Positions 14,747-21,866 of a stretch of DNA of 23,127 nucleotides are shown one piece after another (within the stretch, counting starts at the first letter, position 1; the number at the start of each line of letters is the position of its first letter). Location of the stretch: assembly GCA_017853785.1 (NCBI GenBank), contig JAFMIX010000005.1:1-23127 (forward strand), written 5' to 3'. The stretch comes from Verrucomicrobiales bacterium. GTDB lineage: Bacteria; Verrucomicrobiota; Verrucomicrobiia; Limisphaerales; JAFMIX01. The notes under the pieces were generated by a model. The model was not told the DNA's origin, did no database searches, and worked only from the letters and a program-made list of their open reading frames with translations. Made by a program: the position numbers and the translations under genes.

Positions 14747-15000
14747 ATGAAAACAAAACTCCTGTCCTGGCTGCCACTGCTGGCCTGCGCCGCCAGCATG
14801 AATGCTCAAACCAATCTTTACTTTTGCCTCTGGCCGGAGGGTGCGCCCGGCGCGCTGGTCACGCATGAGGGCAAGGCTTACGCGCAGTGGTTCAACGAAC
14901 AAGGCATCGCGGGTTTCGTGCTGAAATACCGCCTCGGCTCTAGCGGCTACCGGCATCCGGTCATGTTGCAGGACGCCGCCCGCGCTCCGCACCGTCCGCC
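14747..15000 (+). pseudogene. Remnant of an alpha/beta-hydrolase esterase gene
   Basis: The 5' part of a secreted carbohydrate-esterase-type alpha/beta hydrolase. Visible parts are a signal peptide (MKTKLLSWLPLLACAASMNA), LYFCLWPEGAPGAL, then HEGKAYAQWFNEQGIAGFVL and KYRLGSSGYRHPVMLQDAARA. In intact relatives the WPEGAPGAL segment is followed by several tens of residues that include the GGGY oxyanion region before HEGK. Here GAL runs straight into VTHEGK, so an internal deletion is likely. After QDAARA the frame is lost: a plausible continuation LRTVR is readable only one frame over, from 14985. The nucleophile GxSxG, Asp and His are all absent. The open frame continues to 15091 as meaningless Pro/Arg-rich sequence. 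Non-functional as an enzyme. Based on remembered family pattern, not on an alignment. Confidence 0.7.
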
Positions 15001-15089
15001 GCGACATCCACCGAATAGCCCTCGGCTGCCAGTCCAGCGCGGATGTGCTCAGCCACTTTTTTCACGTCTTCGGCCAGGAGGATGCGCAT
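14961..15089 (-). pseudogene. Remnant of an OmpR-type response regulator gene
   Basis: On the reverse strand ATG 15089 opens a 42-residue frame beginning MRILLAEDVKKVAEHI, then RAGLAAEGYSVDVAADGAE: the first 35 residues of a receiver domain, with the acidic pair Glu7-Asp8 and the first helix and second strand in place. It then turns into RGRRPAT and stops, inside the esterase remnant. The phosphorylated Asp, the switch Thr and Lys and the whole DNA-binding domain are missing. A strong promoter-like pair still precedes it. It faces the esterase remnant head to head, and the two share a stretch near 14985-15000. Clear as a remnant; the exact family (OmpR/CusR-like) is inferred from the N-terminal wording. 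Confidence 0.75.
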
Positions 15090-15095
15090 GACGGG

Positions 15096-15124
15096 TTTAT
15101 ACCCTCGCCCGGTGGCGCTGTAAA
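15096..15124 (-). promoter_or_regulatory. Retained promoter of response-regulator remnant
   Basis: On the minus strand TTTACA (15124-15119), a 17-base spacer and TATAAA (15101-15096), then CCCGTC and ATG at 15089. Both boxes are close to consensus, with the same six-base gap to the start codon seen at other genes here. Confidence 0.55.
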
Positions 15125-15142
15125 ACAGCAATAAGATTGTAA

Positions 15143-15171
15143 TTGCCCGCCTCGCGCGATTGCCCTAACTC
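15143..15171 (+). promoter_or_regulatory. Predicted lemA promoter
   Basis: TTGCCC (15143-15148), a 17-base spacer and TAACTC (15166-15171), with a leader of about 24 bases that contains an AGGA Shine-Dalgarno-like site just before ATG 15202, one of the few clear ones in the window. Confidence 0.45.
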
Positions 15172-15201
15172 TTACGCCGTCAGAAAAACAAAAGGAATAA
15201 T

Positions 15202-15807
15202 ATGATCGGAATCGTTGGAATCATCTTAATCGGTCTGGTTGTGCTGCTGCTGGTTGTCGTTGCGCTCTTTGTTATCGGCAAATACAACGGCCTCGTCACG
15301 CTGCGCAACCGCTTCAAGAACGCCTTCGCGCAGATTGATGTGCAGCTCAAGCGCCGGTACGATCTGATCCCCAACCTCGTCGAGACCGCCAAAGGCTACC
15401 TGAGGCACGAACGCGAGACGCTCGAGAACGTCATCAAGGCCCGCAACGTGGCCTACACCGCCGCGCAATCCGCCGCCGCCAATCCCGGTGACGCCGCGGC
15501 CGTCAAGGGCCTGATGTCCGCCGAAGCCGGTCTGGGAGGCGCGCTCAGCCGCCTCATGGTCGTGGCCGAGCAATACCCCGACCTCAAGGCCAACCAGAAC
15601 ATGATGCAGCTCACCGAGGAACTGACCTCCACGGAGAACAAGATTTCCTTCGCCCGTCAGGCCTACAACGACAGCGTCATGGTCTACAACACCGCCCGCG
15701 AAGTGTTTCCCACTAATATCATCACCGGCATGTTCAACTTTGCCGCCGCCGAGCTGTTTGTTGTGGAAAAAGCGGAGCAGCGCGAAGCGCTGAAAGTGCA
15801 GTTCTAA
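15202..15807 (+). CDS. lemA: LemA family protein
   Basis: A 201-residue membrane-anchored protein. Residues 3-26 are one hydrophobic helix (IVGIILIGLVVLLLVVVALFVIG), after which the family signature follows: KYNGLVTLRNRFKNAFAQID, QLKRRYDLIPNLVETAKGY, HERETLENVIKAR, then AEQYPDLKANQNMMQLTEEL and STENKISFARQAYNDSVMVYN, ending FPTNIITGMFNF. LemA proteins have a mostly alpha-helical domain placed outside the membrane; their role is not settled, though they often sit beside M48/HtpX-like proteases or TPM-domain proteins, as here. A hairpin with a T-run separates it from the M48 gene, so lemA may be made in excess. Identification is secure. Confidence 0.95.
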   Translation: MIGIVGIILIGLVVLLLVVVALFVIGKYNGLVTLRNRFKNAFAQIDVQLKRRYDLIPNLVETAKGYLRHERETLENVIKARNVAYTAAQSAAANPGDAAAVKGLMSAEAGLGGALSRLMVVAEQYPDLKANQNMMQLTEELTSTENKISFARQAYNDSVMVYNTAREVFPTNIITGMFNFAAAELFVVEKAEQREALKVQF

Positions 15808-15827
15808 GGCCGTTCATTGTGAGACGT

Positions 15828-15870
15828 TGCATCGTTACAACGGGCCAACCGTTGTAGCGATGTGCTTTTT
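15828..15870 (+). terminator. Strong hairpin with T-run between lemA and M48 gene
   Basis: CATCGTTACAACGG (15830-15843) pairs with CCGTTGTAGCGATG (15849-15862) around the loop GCCAA: 14 pairs with one A/G position reading as a wobble, extendable by two G-U pairs, followed by five T at 15866-15870. It looks like an intrinsic terminator or attenuator inside the lemA-M48 gene pair, ending 15 bases before the next ATG. Confidence 0.7.
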
Positions 15871-15884
15871 ACCTATTCATCAAG

Positions 15885-17804
15885 ATGGACTTTTTCCAAC
15901 GCCAGGACGCCGCCCGCAGGAACACGAAGCGTCTCGTGCTCTACTTTGGACTTGCCGTTGCTGGCATTGTTCTCTCGGTCTATCTGGCCGCGATCATGGT
16001 GTTTGCCGGTGTGAAGGCCAAGACCACCCGCCGCCCCCATCAGGATTACCCACTGCCTGCGCCGCAATTGGTGTTATGGAATCCAAAACTCTTTGGTATC
16101 GTATCGCTCGGCGTGCTCGCCGTCATCGGCTGCGGCAGCGCGTATAAGATGGCCGCGCTCTCCGCCGGTGGCAGGACCGTGGCCGAAAGTCTCGGCGGCC
16201 GGCTCGTCAATTCCAGCACCACCGACCCCGACGAACGCAAACTTCTGAACATCGTCGAGGAGATGTCCATCGCCTCTGGCGTGGCCATGCCGCAGGTCTT
16301 CGTCCTGGACGGCGAGCCGGGCATAAACGCCTTTGCTGCCGGCCACAGCACCAGCGACGCCGCCGTGGCCGTCACGCGCGGCTGCATCCAGTCGCTCAAC
16401 CGCGACGAGCTTCAGGGCGTCATCGGCCACGAGTTCAGCCACATCCTTAACGGCGACATGCGGCTCAACCTCCGCCTGATGGGCATAATCTTCGGTATCG
16501 TGAGCCTTGTTACCATCGGGCGAATCCTGCTCCGCGTCCGCAGCAGCGGTAAAAACCAGAACCCGCTCCCGATTTTAGGTCTTGTGCTCATCCTCATCGG
16601 CGGCATCGGCGCGTTCTTTGCCAGCCTCATCCAGGCCGCCGTCAGCCGCCAACGCGAATTTCTCGCCGACGCTGCCGCGGTACAATTTACGCGCAATCCC
16701 GGCGGGCTTTCCGGGGCATTGCAAAAAATCGGCGGCGCCGGCTCCGTGCTCGACTCCGACCACGCGGCGGAAGCCAGCCACATGTTTTTCTGCAACGGCC
16801 TGAAATCCTCATTCTTCAATGCCTTCGCCACGCACCCGCCGCTGGAGGAACGCATCCGGGTGATTAACCCGACGTGGGATGGCAAATTCAAGGCCGTCAC
16901 GCGCTTTGTCACGGAAGAACCACCCACGCCCCGCCGCGCCGCCGTGCCGCCGCCACTTTTTGGCGCGCCGCAAATGGCCGGCTTCGCTGCCGCGACGATG
17001 GTGTCCAGCCTCGGCAATCCCACACCGCTCCACCTCCGCTATGCCGAGCAGTTCCGCGAGGCCATCCCGGAGGAGGTGCGCCTTGCCGTGCGCGAACCGT
17101 CCGCCGCCGCCGCACTCGTCTTCGCGCTGCTGTTGGATGCGGACCCCGCGCAACGGCGCGCCCAGCTCGCAGAACTCGCGCAGCGTTTTCCCGCCGCGGG
17201 GCGGCAGGTGGAGCTATTGGCCCGGGTCATTGAAAATCTGGCCGTGCGGGCGCGGCTGCCACTGGTGAATCTCGCGCTGCCCGTGCTGCGTGAATTACGT
17301 CCCGCCGACTTCCAACAATTTTCCGCGACATTGACTTGGTTGGTGGAAAGCGACGGCGAGATCGACTTGTTCGAGTTTGCGCTCCAGAAAATCGTGCAGC
17401 GGCATCTTGCCGCGCGGTTTGGCGCGCCGCGCCGTGCGGTGGTGCAATATTATTCCATGAAGCCGCTGCTGCCGGATTGCGCAGTTTTGCTCTCCGCGCT
17501 CGCGCACGTCGGCCATGCGGATGCGGCGGCAGGCAACCAAGCTTTTCGCCAGGGCGCGCCGTATCTGCGCGCCTCGGAGGGTGGGGTGCAGTTCGTTCCC
17601 GGTGCGGAATGCGGCTTGGACGTGATTGATGCCGCGCTCAACCGCCTGGATCAAGCTGCGCCGCAGATCAAGAAGAACCTGCTCGAAGCCTGCACCCGGG
17701 TCGTGGGCGCCGACGGCGTGGTCCAGGAAACGGAGGCGGAACTGCTCCGCGCCATCGCCGAAACCCTGGACTGCCCGATGCCGCCGTTCGTCACGGCGGA
17801 GTAA
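15885..17804 (+). CDS. M48 family (HtpX-like) membrane metalloprotease with C-terminal extension
   Basis: A 639-residue zinc protease of the M48 family, involved in quality control of membrane proteins. Membrane segments are predicted at about 17-41, 66-84, 196-217 and 228-252. The catalytic motif GHEFSH is at 181-186 (His182, Glu183, His186) and the third ligand Glu258 lies in QREFLADAAAV. The motif HPPLEERI follows near 320. HtpX proper is under 300 residues; here an additional 300 residues follow. In them, FSATLTWLVESDGEIDLFEF and LEACTRVVGADGVVQETEAE resemble the acidic GxI/GxV loops of TerB-like helical domains, which often come in pairs. Start ATG 15885 is the first after the terminator hairpin. 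Adjacent to lemA, a common pairing. Protease call is secure, TerB-like call is moderate. Confidence 0.92.
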   Translation: MDFFQRQDAARRNTKRLVLYFGLAVAGIVLSVYLAAIMVFAGVKAKTTRRPHQDYPLPAPQLVLWNPKLFGIVSLGVLAVIGCGSAYKMAALSAGGRTVAESLGGRLVNSSTTDPDERKLLNIVEEMSIASGVAMPQVFVLDGEPGINAFAAGHSTSDAAVAVTRGCIQSLNRDELQGVIGHEFSHILNGDMRLNLRLMGIIFGIVSLVTIGRILLRVRSSGKNQNPLPILGLVLILIGGIGAFFASLIQAAVSRQREFLADAAAVQFTRNPGGLSGALQKIGGAGSVLDSDHAAEASHMFFCNGLKSSFFNAFATHPPLEERIRVINPTWDGKFKAVTRFVTEEPPTPRRAAVPPPLFGAPQMAGFAAATMVSSLGNPTPLHLRYAEQFREAIPEEVRLAVREPSAAAALVFALLLDADPAQRRAQLAELAQRFPAAGRQVELLARVIENLAVRARLPLVNLALPVLRELRPADFQQFSATLTWLVESDGEIDLFEFALQKIVQRHLAARFGAPRRAVVQYYSMKPLLPDCAVLLSALAHVGHADAAAGNQAFRQGAPYLRASEGGVQFVPGAECGLDVIDAALNRLDQAAPQIKKNLLEACTRVVGADGVVQETEAELLRAIAETLDCPMPPFVTAE

Positions 17805-17810
17805 AAGCAA

Positions 17811-17838
17811 ACCGCCGCCGGGTTTCCCCGACGGCGGT
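17811..17838 (-). terminator. Terminator between converging M48 gene and ilvC
   Basis: ACCGCCGCCGGG (17811-17822) and CCCGACGGCGGT (17827-17838) form a 12-base stem with one mismatch and a TTTC/GAAA loop. Read on the minus strand it follows ilvC and is followed by TTGCTTTTA, so it best serves as the ilvNC terminator; it may act in both directions. Confidence 0.65.
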
Positions 17839-17857
17839 GCATTGAACAGTCTTTCGA

Positions 17858-18880
17858 TCAGTAGGCCGCTTGCGCGCCCTTGAGGTTCTTCTTGCCCATC
17901 CACGGCATGAGCGCGCGGAGTTTCGCGCCGGTCTTCTCGATGGGATGGTTTTCACCCTTCTTGAGGAGGGCGTTGTATTTCTTGTAGCCGGTCTGGTATT
18001 CGCGGACCCAGTTCTTGGCGAACTTGCCGGATTGGATATCCTTGAGCGCGGCTTTCATGCGCTTCTTCACGCTTGCGTCGATGATCTTCGGGCCGACGGT
18101 GATGTCGCCCCACTTGGCGGTTTCGGAGATGGAGAACCGCATGCCGCTGATGCCGGATTCGTTCATCAGGTCGGCAATGAGCTTTAGTTCGTGCAAGCAT
18201 TCGAAGTAGGCCATCTCGGGCGAGTAACCGGCTTCGACGAGCACTTCAAACCCGGCCTGCACCAGCGCGCTCGCGCCGCCGCAGAGGACGGTCTGTTCGC
18301 CGAACAAGTCGGTTTCGGTCTCTTCCTTGAAGTTGGTTTCGATGACCCCGGCGCGGGTGCCGCCGATGCCTTTGGCCCAGGCGAGGGCGATCTTCTTCGC
18401 GTCCTTGCCGGGGTTCTGGTAGATGGCGATGAGGCTGGGCACGCCCTTGCCTTCGGTGTATTGGCGGCGGACGGTGTGGCCCGGGCCTTTGGGGGCGACC
18501 ATGATGACGTTCACGTTCTTCGGCGGCACGATGGTCTTGAAATGGATGGAGAAGCCGTGCGTGAAGACGAGGGTCTTGCCGGGGGCGAGGTTCGGCTTGA
18601 TGTCCTTCAGGTAGCACGCGCCCTGCTTGGTATCGGGGAGCGCGACCATAATGACATCGGCCTGCTTCACGGCTTCGGCGGTGGTGACGACCTTGAAGCC
18701 TTTCTCGCGGGCGACGGCGATGGACTTGCTGCCTTCATACAGGCCGATGATGACCTTGAGGCCGCTGTCTTTGAGGTTGAGCGCGTGGGCGTGGCCTTGG
18801 GAGCCGAAGCCGAGCACGGCGAGGGTTTTCTTTTTCAACACGCCGAGATCGGCGTCTTTGTCGGTGTAGACTTTTGCCAT
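17858..18880 (-). CDS. ilvC: Ketol-acid reductoisomerase
   Basis: Catalyses the Mg- and NAD(P)H-dependent isomerisation and reduction of acetolactate or acetohydroxybutyrate in branched-chain amino acid synthesis. The 340-residue protein is a short (class I) form. It begins MAKVYTDKDADLGVL, has the Rossmann motif GFGSQGHAHALNL at 24-36 and the coenzyme-specificity loop LYEGSKS at 47-53, where two Ser and a Lys suit NADPH. The metal site lies in the ETDLFGEQ segment and the later ECLHELKLIADLM helix. The C-terminal knotted domain ends near 325, followed by KKNLKGAQAAY. ATG 18880 is chosen over TTG 18922, which abuts the ilvN stop. It lies 42 bp downstream of ilvN in the same operon. Confidence 0.97.
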   Translation of the reverse strand: MAKVYTDKDADLGVLKKKTLAVLGFGSQGHAHALNLKDSGLKVIIGLYEGSKSIAVAREKGFKVVTTAEAVKQADVIMVALPDTKQGACYLKDIKPNLAPGKTLVFTHGFSIHFKTIVPPKNVNVIMVAPKGPGHTVRRQYTEGKGVPSLIAIYQNPGKDAKKIALAWAKGIGGTRAGVIETNFKEETETDLFGEQTVLCGGASALVQAGFEVLVEAGYSPEMAYFECLHELKLIADLMNESGISGMRFSISETAKWGDITVGPKIIDASVKKRMKAALKDIQSGKFAKNWVREYQTGYKKYNALLKKGENHPIEKTGAKLRALMPWMGKKNLKGAQAAY

Positions 18881-18922
18881 AAATGTGTTGCGGTCGGTTT
18901 GGTTGCTGGTTTGAGAAATCAA

Positions 18923-19396
18923 TTACTTGCGCGGCATCGCGACTTTGCCGGTGCGGGTCAGGTCCTTGATGCCGAACGTGGCCATCAGTTCGAGAAACTT
19001 CTCCACCTTGCTCTCGTTGCCGGTGATTTGCACGGTTAACGACTTGGGCTGCACGTCCACGATCTTGGCGCGGAAGATATCGGTGATCTGCATCACTTCG
19101 GAGCGGGACTTGGCATCCACGGCCACTTTGACGAGCGCGAGCTCGCGGTCCACGTATTCGCCCTCACGGAAATCGCGCACCTCGATGGTATTGACCAGCT
19201 TCTTGAGCTGTTTGATAATCTGGTCCAGCGTGGCCTCGTCGCCTTGGGTGACGATGGTCATGCGGGAGGTTTTGGGGTCCTGCGTCGGGGCGACGTTGAG
19301 GGTATCGATGTTGTAGCCGCGGCCGCTGAACAACCCGGCCACGCGGGTGAGCACGCCGAACTTGTTTTCCACGAGAACTGAAATGGTGTGTCGCAT
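18923..19396 (-). CDS. ilvN: Acetolactate synthase small (regulatory) subunit
   Basis: The regulatory subunit of acetohydroxyacid synthase, which activates the catalytic subunit and confers valine feedback inhibition. The 157-residue protein starts MRHTISVLVENKFGVLTRVA, an ACT domain (about 3-76) with SGRGYNIDTLNV, followed by the ALS_ss C-terminal domain (REGEYVDRELALVKV, then SKVEKFLELMATFGI). The length is typical. ATG 19396 is preferred to an upstream in-frame start since homologues begin with this MRHTISV. The gene leads an operon with ilvC but the catalytic subunit gene ilvB is not upstream: the next gene is on the other strand. Confidence 0.96.
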   Translation of the reverse strand: MRHTISVLVENKFGVLTRVAGLFSGRGYNIDTLNVAPTQDPKTSRMTIVTQGDEATLDQIIKQLKKLVNTIEVRDFREGEYVDRELALVKVAVDAKSRSEVMQITDIFRAKIVDVQPKSLTVQITGNESKVEKFLELMATFGIKDLTRTGKVAMPRK

Positions 19397-19419
19397 AAAT
19401 CCGCTTGAAACGGAGTAAG

Positions 19420-19448
19420 AGCCTAACAACCTCGGCAAACAGGGTCAA
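19420..19448 (-). promoter_or_regulatory. Predicted ilvNC promoter
   Basis: On the minus strand TTGACC (19448-19443), a 17-base spacer and TAGGCT (19425-19420). The leader to ATG 19396 would be about 17 bases, too short for a peptide attenuator. Confidence 0.6.
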
Positions 19449-19515
19449 TTTTCAATTTCGGCTCATTCGCTGCACTCCAATTCCGCGGCGGCATCCGGTC
19501 CGGCGCTCCCGCTTC

Positions 19516-19544
19516 TTGCCCCGCGTCCGCTGCTCCGATATGCT
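19516..19544 (+). promoter_or_regulatory. Predicted dUTPase promoter, leaderless geometry
   Basis: TTGCCC (19516-19521), a 17-base spacer and TATGCT (19539-19544), then CCGGCC and ATG 19551. With the usual distance from the -10 box, transcription begins on the A of the start codon. Confidence 0.6.
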
Positions 19545-19550
19545 CCGGCC

Positions 19551-19931
19551 ATGGACAAACCCGACCAACTCCGCGAACTCTGGCGCATGCAGGACGCCCT
19601 CAACCAGCGCATCGGCGTGCATACGCACGGCATGAGCGTCGAGGAAAAAACCAAATGGCTGCTCAACTATTCCCGCGCCATGCAGCAGGAAATGGCCGAA
19701 CTCATCGACAGCGTGCCGTGGAAGTGGTGGGCCAAGTATCAGAAGTTTGACGAGCAGAACGCCCGCGTCGAGGTTGTAGACCTGTTCCACTTCCTCATCA
19801 GCATGGCGCAGGTGCTCGGCATGAGCGCCGACGACGTCTTCGCCGCCTACATCAAAAAGAACGAAGTCAATTTCAAGCGGCAGGAGACCGGCTACACCAC
19901 GAAGGACGAGCACGACTCGAAGCACATTTAA
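19551..19931 (+). CDS. Dimeric dUTPase (all-alpha NTP pyrophosphatase)
   Basis: A 126-residue protein of the dimeric dUTPase / MazG-like all-alpha superfamily, which hydrolyses dUTP (or dUDP) to dUMP and keeps uracil out of DNA. The metal-binding acidic motifs are Glu47 and Glu50 in MQQEMAELIDSVPWKWW and Glu74 and Asp77 in RVEVVDLFHFLISMAQVLG. The later YIKKNEVNFKRQ segment (100-111) is typical of the dUTPase_2 family. It is shorter than the phage and Leishmania-type enzymes but complete for a bacterial form. It starts a probable transcript with the nucleoside transporter 30 bp downstream. No trimeric Dut is in the window. The exact nucleotide preference is inferred from the family. Confidence 0.87.
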   Translation: MDKPDQLRELWRMQDALNQRIGVHTHGMSVEEKTKWLLNYSRAMQQEMAELIDSVPWKWWAKYQKFDEQNARVEVVDLFHFLISMAQVLGMSADDVFAAYIKKNEVNFKRQETGYTTKDEHDSKHI

Positions 19932-19961
19932 TCGCCGGCTCCACTGCGGCGGTTTCTCTCC

Positions 19962-21224
19962 ATGGAATTGCGCCTGATCAGTCTGCTGGGTTTGGTGGTC
20001 TTCATTGCGTTGGCGTGGGGGCTCTCGGAGCGCCGGCGACTGTTTCCTTGGCGCACTGTGCTATGGGGGGTCGGGCTGCAATTCGTTTTCGCCCTGCTAA
20101 TCCTCAAGACCTCGGGCGGGGCGGCGGTGTTTGATTTCGCCGGGCGCGGCATCAACAAACTCATCCAGTTCTCCAACGACGGCTGCCGGTTCGTGTTCGG
20201 CCCGCTCGCCGACCCGCCGCTATTGGCCGACAAACTCGGCCCGCAAAACAGTTTTATCTTTGCCATTCTCGTCGCCGGCACCATCATCCTCGTCTCCGCC
20301 TTGTCGGCGTTGTGCTATCACTGGGGGATTCTGCAACGCGTGGTTCAAGGTTTTGCGTGGGTGATGCGCAAGGCGATGCGCACCAGCGGCAGCGAAACCC
20401 TCGCCGCCGCCGCCAACATCTTCATGGGCCAGACCGAAGCCCCGCTGCTCATCAAACCTTACGTCGCTCGGATGACGCGCAGCGAATTGCTCTGCCTCAT
20501 GACCGGCGGCATGGCGACCATCGCGGGCGGCGTGGCCGCAGTTTATGCGAAGATGGGTTTCGATGCGGGCCACCCGGATATCGCGGGCCACCTGCTCACC
20601 GCGTCGGTGTTGAGCGCGCCGGCGGCCTTGCTGATCTCCAAAATCATGTTGCCGGAAACGGAAAAAAGCGAAACCGCCGCCAGCGCGCCCGCCGCCGTGC
20701 CGCGCACCACCGTGAACGGCATCGACGCGCTTTGTCGCGGCGCGGGCGAAGGCATGGCGCTCGCGATCAATGTCATGGCCATGCTCATCGCTTTCGTTGC
20801 GGTCGTGGCGCTGGCGAATTATCTCCTCACCTTTTCCCAAACGCAGTTCGGCGTGACGACTCCCGTCACCTTGCAGACGATTTTCGGCTGGGTGAATGCG
20901 CCGTTCGCCTGGCTCATGGGCGTGCCGGCGAAAGACTGCCTGACCATCGGCGGTATTCTCGGCGAACGCATCGTGCTCAATGAATTCATCGGTTATCTCT
21001 CGCTGACCAGTCCCCGGACCGTCGTGGACGAACGCAGCTTCACGCTCGCGACGTATGCGTTGTGCGGCTTCGCCAATTTCGCCAGCATCGCCATCCAGGT
21101 CGGCGGCATCGGGTCGCTCGCCCCGGAGCGGCGCGGCGATCTGGCCCGGCTCGGCCTCCGCGCGATGATCGGCGGTCTGCTCGCCAGCTACATGACCGCC
21201 ACCATGGCGGGCCTGCTGCTTTGA
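19962..21224 (+). CDS. NupC-type concentrative nucleoside transporter
   Basis: A 420-residue inner-membrane transporter of the CNT family that imports nucleosides with H+ or Na+. The family regions are visible: an N-terminal trio of membrane helices, the PQNSFIFAILV segment near 93, GQTEAPLLIKPY at about 151-162, MTGGMATIAGGVAAVYAKMG at about 176-195, GAGEGMALAINVMAMLIAF, and GILGERIVLNEFIGYLSL, with CGFANFASIAIQVGGIG toward the end. The scaffold and gate domains are complete. It begins 30 bp after the dUTPase stop and ends 48 bp before the hpt start. With those two genes it suggests a nucleoside uptake and salvage group. Confidence 0.93.
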   Translation: MELRLISLLGLVVFIALAWGLSERRRLFPWRTVLWGVGLQFVFALLILKTSGGAAVFDFAGRGINKLIQFSNDGCRFVFGPLADPPLLADKLGPQNSFIFAILVAGTIILVSALSALCYHWGILQRVVQGFAWVMRKAMRTSGSETLAAAANIFMGQTEAPLLIKPYVARMTRSELLCLMTGGMATIAGGVAAVYAKMGFDAGHPDIAGHLLTASVLSAPAALLISKIMLPETEKSETAASAPAAVPRTTVNGIDALCRGAGEGMALAINVMAMLIAFVAVVALANYLLTFSQTQFGVTTPVTLQTIFGWVNAPFAWLMGVPAKDCLTIGGILGERIVLNEFIGYLSLTSPRTVVDERSFTLATYALCGFANFASIAIQVGGIGSLAPERRGDLARLGLRAMIGGLLASYMTATMAGLLL

Positions 21225-21260
21225 CCCGCACAAAATTCTCGGCAACCGGGGCGGATGAAT

Positions 21261-21266
21261 TACCAT
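21261..21266 (+). promoter_or_regulatory. -10-like element of hpt, leaderless geometry
   Basis: TACCAT followed by CGCCGC and ATG 21273. The -35 region is weak (TTCTCG at 21236-21241, spacer 19). The spacing supports ATG 21273 as the start over ATG 21255, which would lie upstream of the -10 box. Confidence 0.4.
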
Positions 21267-21272
21267 CGCCGC

Positions 21273-21866
21273 ATGACTAAGAAAGTTTTCCTCCCGCCCG
21301 GCAGCAAGAAAACCGTCCCGCCCCGCTGGCGGGCGGAGGTGCAAACCCTGCTCATCTCGGAAGCCGAAATCGCCCGCCGCGTCCGCAGCCTGGCCAAGGA
21401 AATCCAGCGCGACTACGTGGGGCGCGAGCTCGTCGTCGTCTCCCTCCTCAACGGCACGGTGATGTTCCTCGCGGATTTGATCCGGCACCTGTCCCTTCCG
21501 CTGCGCCTCGATTTCATGGGCGTCTCCAGTTATGGCGCGGGCACGGAATCCAGCGAGCTGGTTTATACCAAGGAACTGCGCCTCGATGTGCGCGGCCGCG
21601 ATGTGCTACTGGTGGATGACATCCTTGACACGGGCAAAACCCTTTTTCGCGTCACCAAGAAACTGCGGTTGCTCAAGCCCCGCAGCATCAAGACCTGCGT
21701 GTTGCTCGACAAAAAAGCCCGGCGCGTCGAAAAGGTTGAAGCCGATTATGTCGGCTTTGAAATCCCCGATGCGTTTGTGGTCGGCTACGGGTTGGACTAC
21801 GCCGAGGACTATCGCAATCTGCCGTTTGTCGGCGTGCTGCACCCGCGTATCTACAAGAGGGATTAA
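21273..21866 (+). CDS. hpt: Hypoxanthine phosphoribosyltransferase
   Basis: Converts hypoxanthine (and often guanine) with PRPP to IMP or GMP in purine salvage. With the start at 21273 the protein has 197 residues, about 15-20 more than usual because of the N-terminal tail (MTKKVFLPPGSKKTVPPRWR). The core begins at VQTLLISEAEIARRV. The pyrophosphate-loop region VVVSLLNGTVMFLADL, the flexible-loop SSYG, the PRPP-binding motif VLLVDDILDTGKTL and the base-recognition part DYVGFEIPDAFVVGYGLDY are all present. The start 21255 (adding MNYHRR) is possible. The stop overlaps the stop of the converging histidine kinase gene in a shared TTAA. Confidence 0.95.
   Translation: MTKKVFLPPGSKKTVPPRWRAEVQTLLISEAEIARRVRSLAKEIQRDYVGRELVVVSLLNGTVMFLADLIRHLSLPLRLDFMGVSSYGAGTESSELVYTKELRLDVRGRDVLLVDDILDTGKTLFRVTKKLRLLKPRSIKTCVLLDKKARRVEKVEADYVGFEIPDAFVVGYGLDYAEDYRNLPFVGVLHPRIYKRD

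Noticed and set aside
18191..19039. 282-codon open frame on the plus strand
   Set aside because: Antisense to ilvC and the end of ilvN, both unambiguous genes.
20220..21488. 422-codon open frame on the minus strand rich in His and Arg
   Set aside because: Antisense to the nucleoside transporter and the start of hpt; composition is that of a shadow frame.
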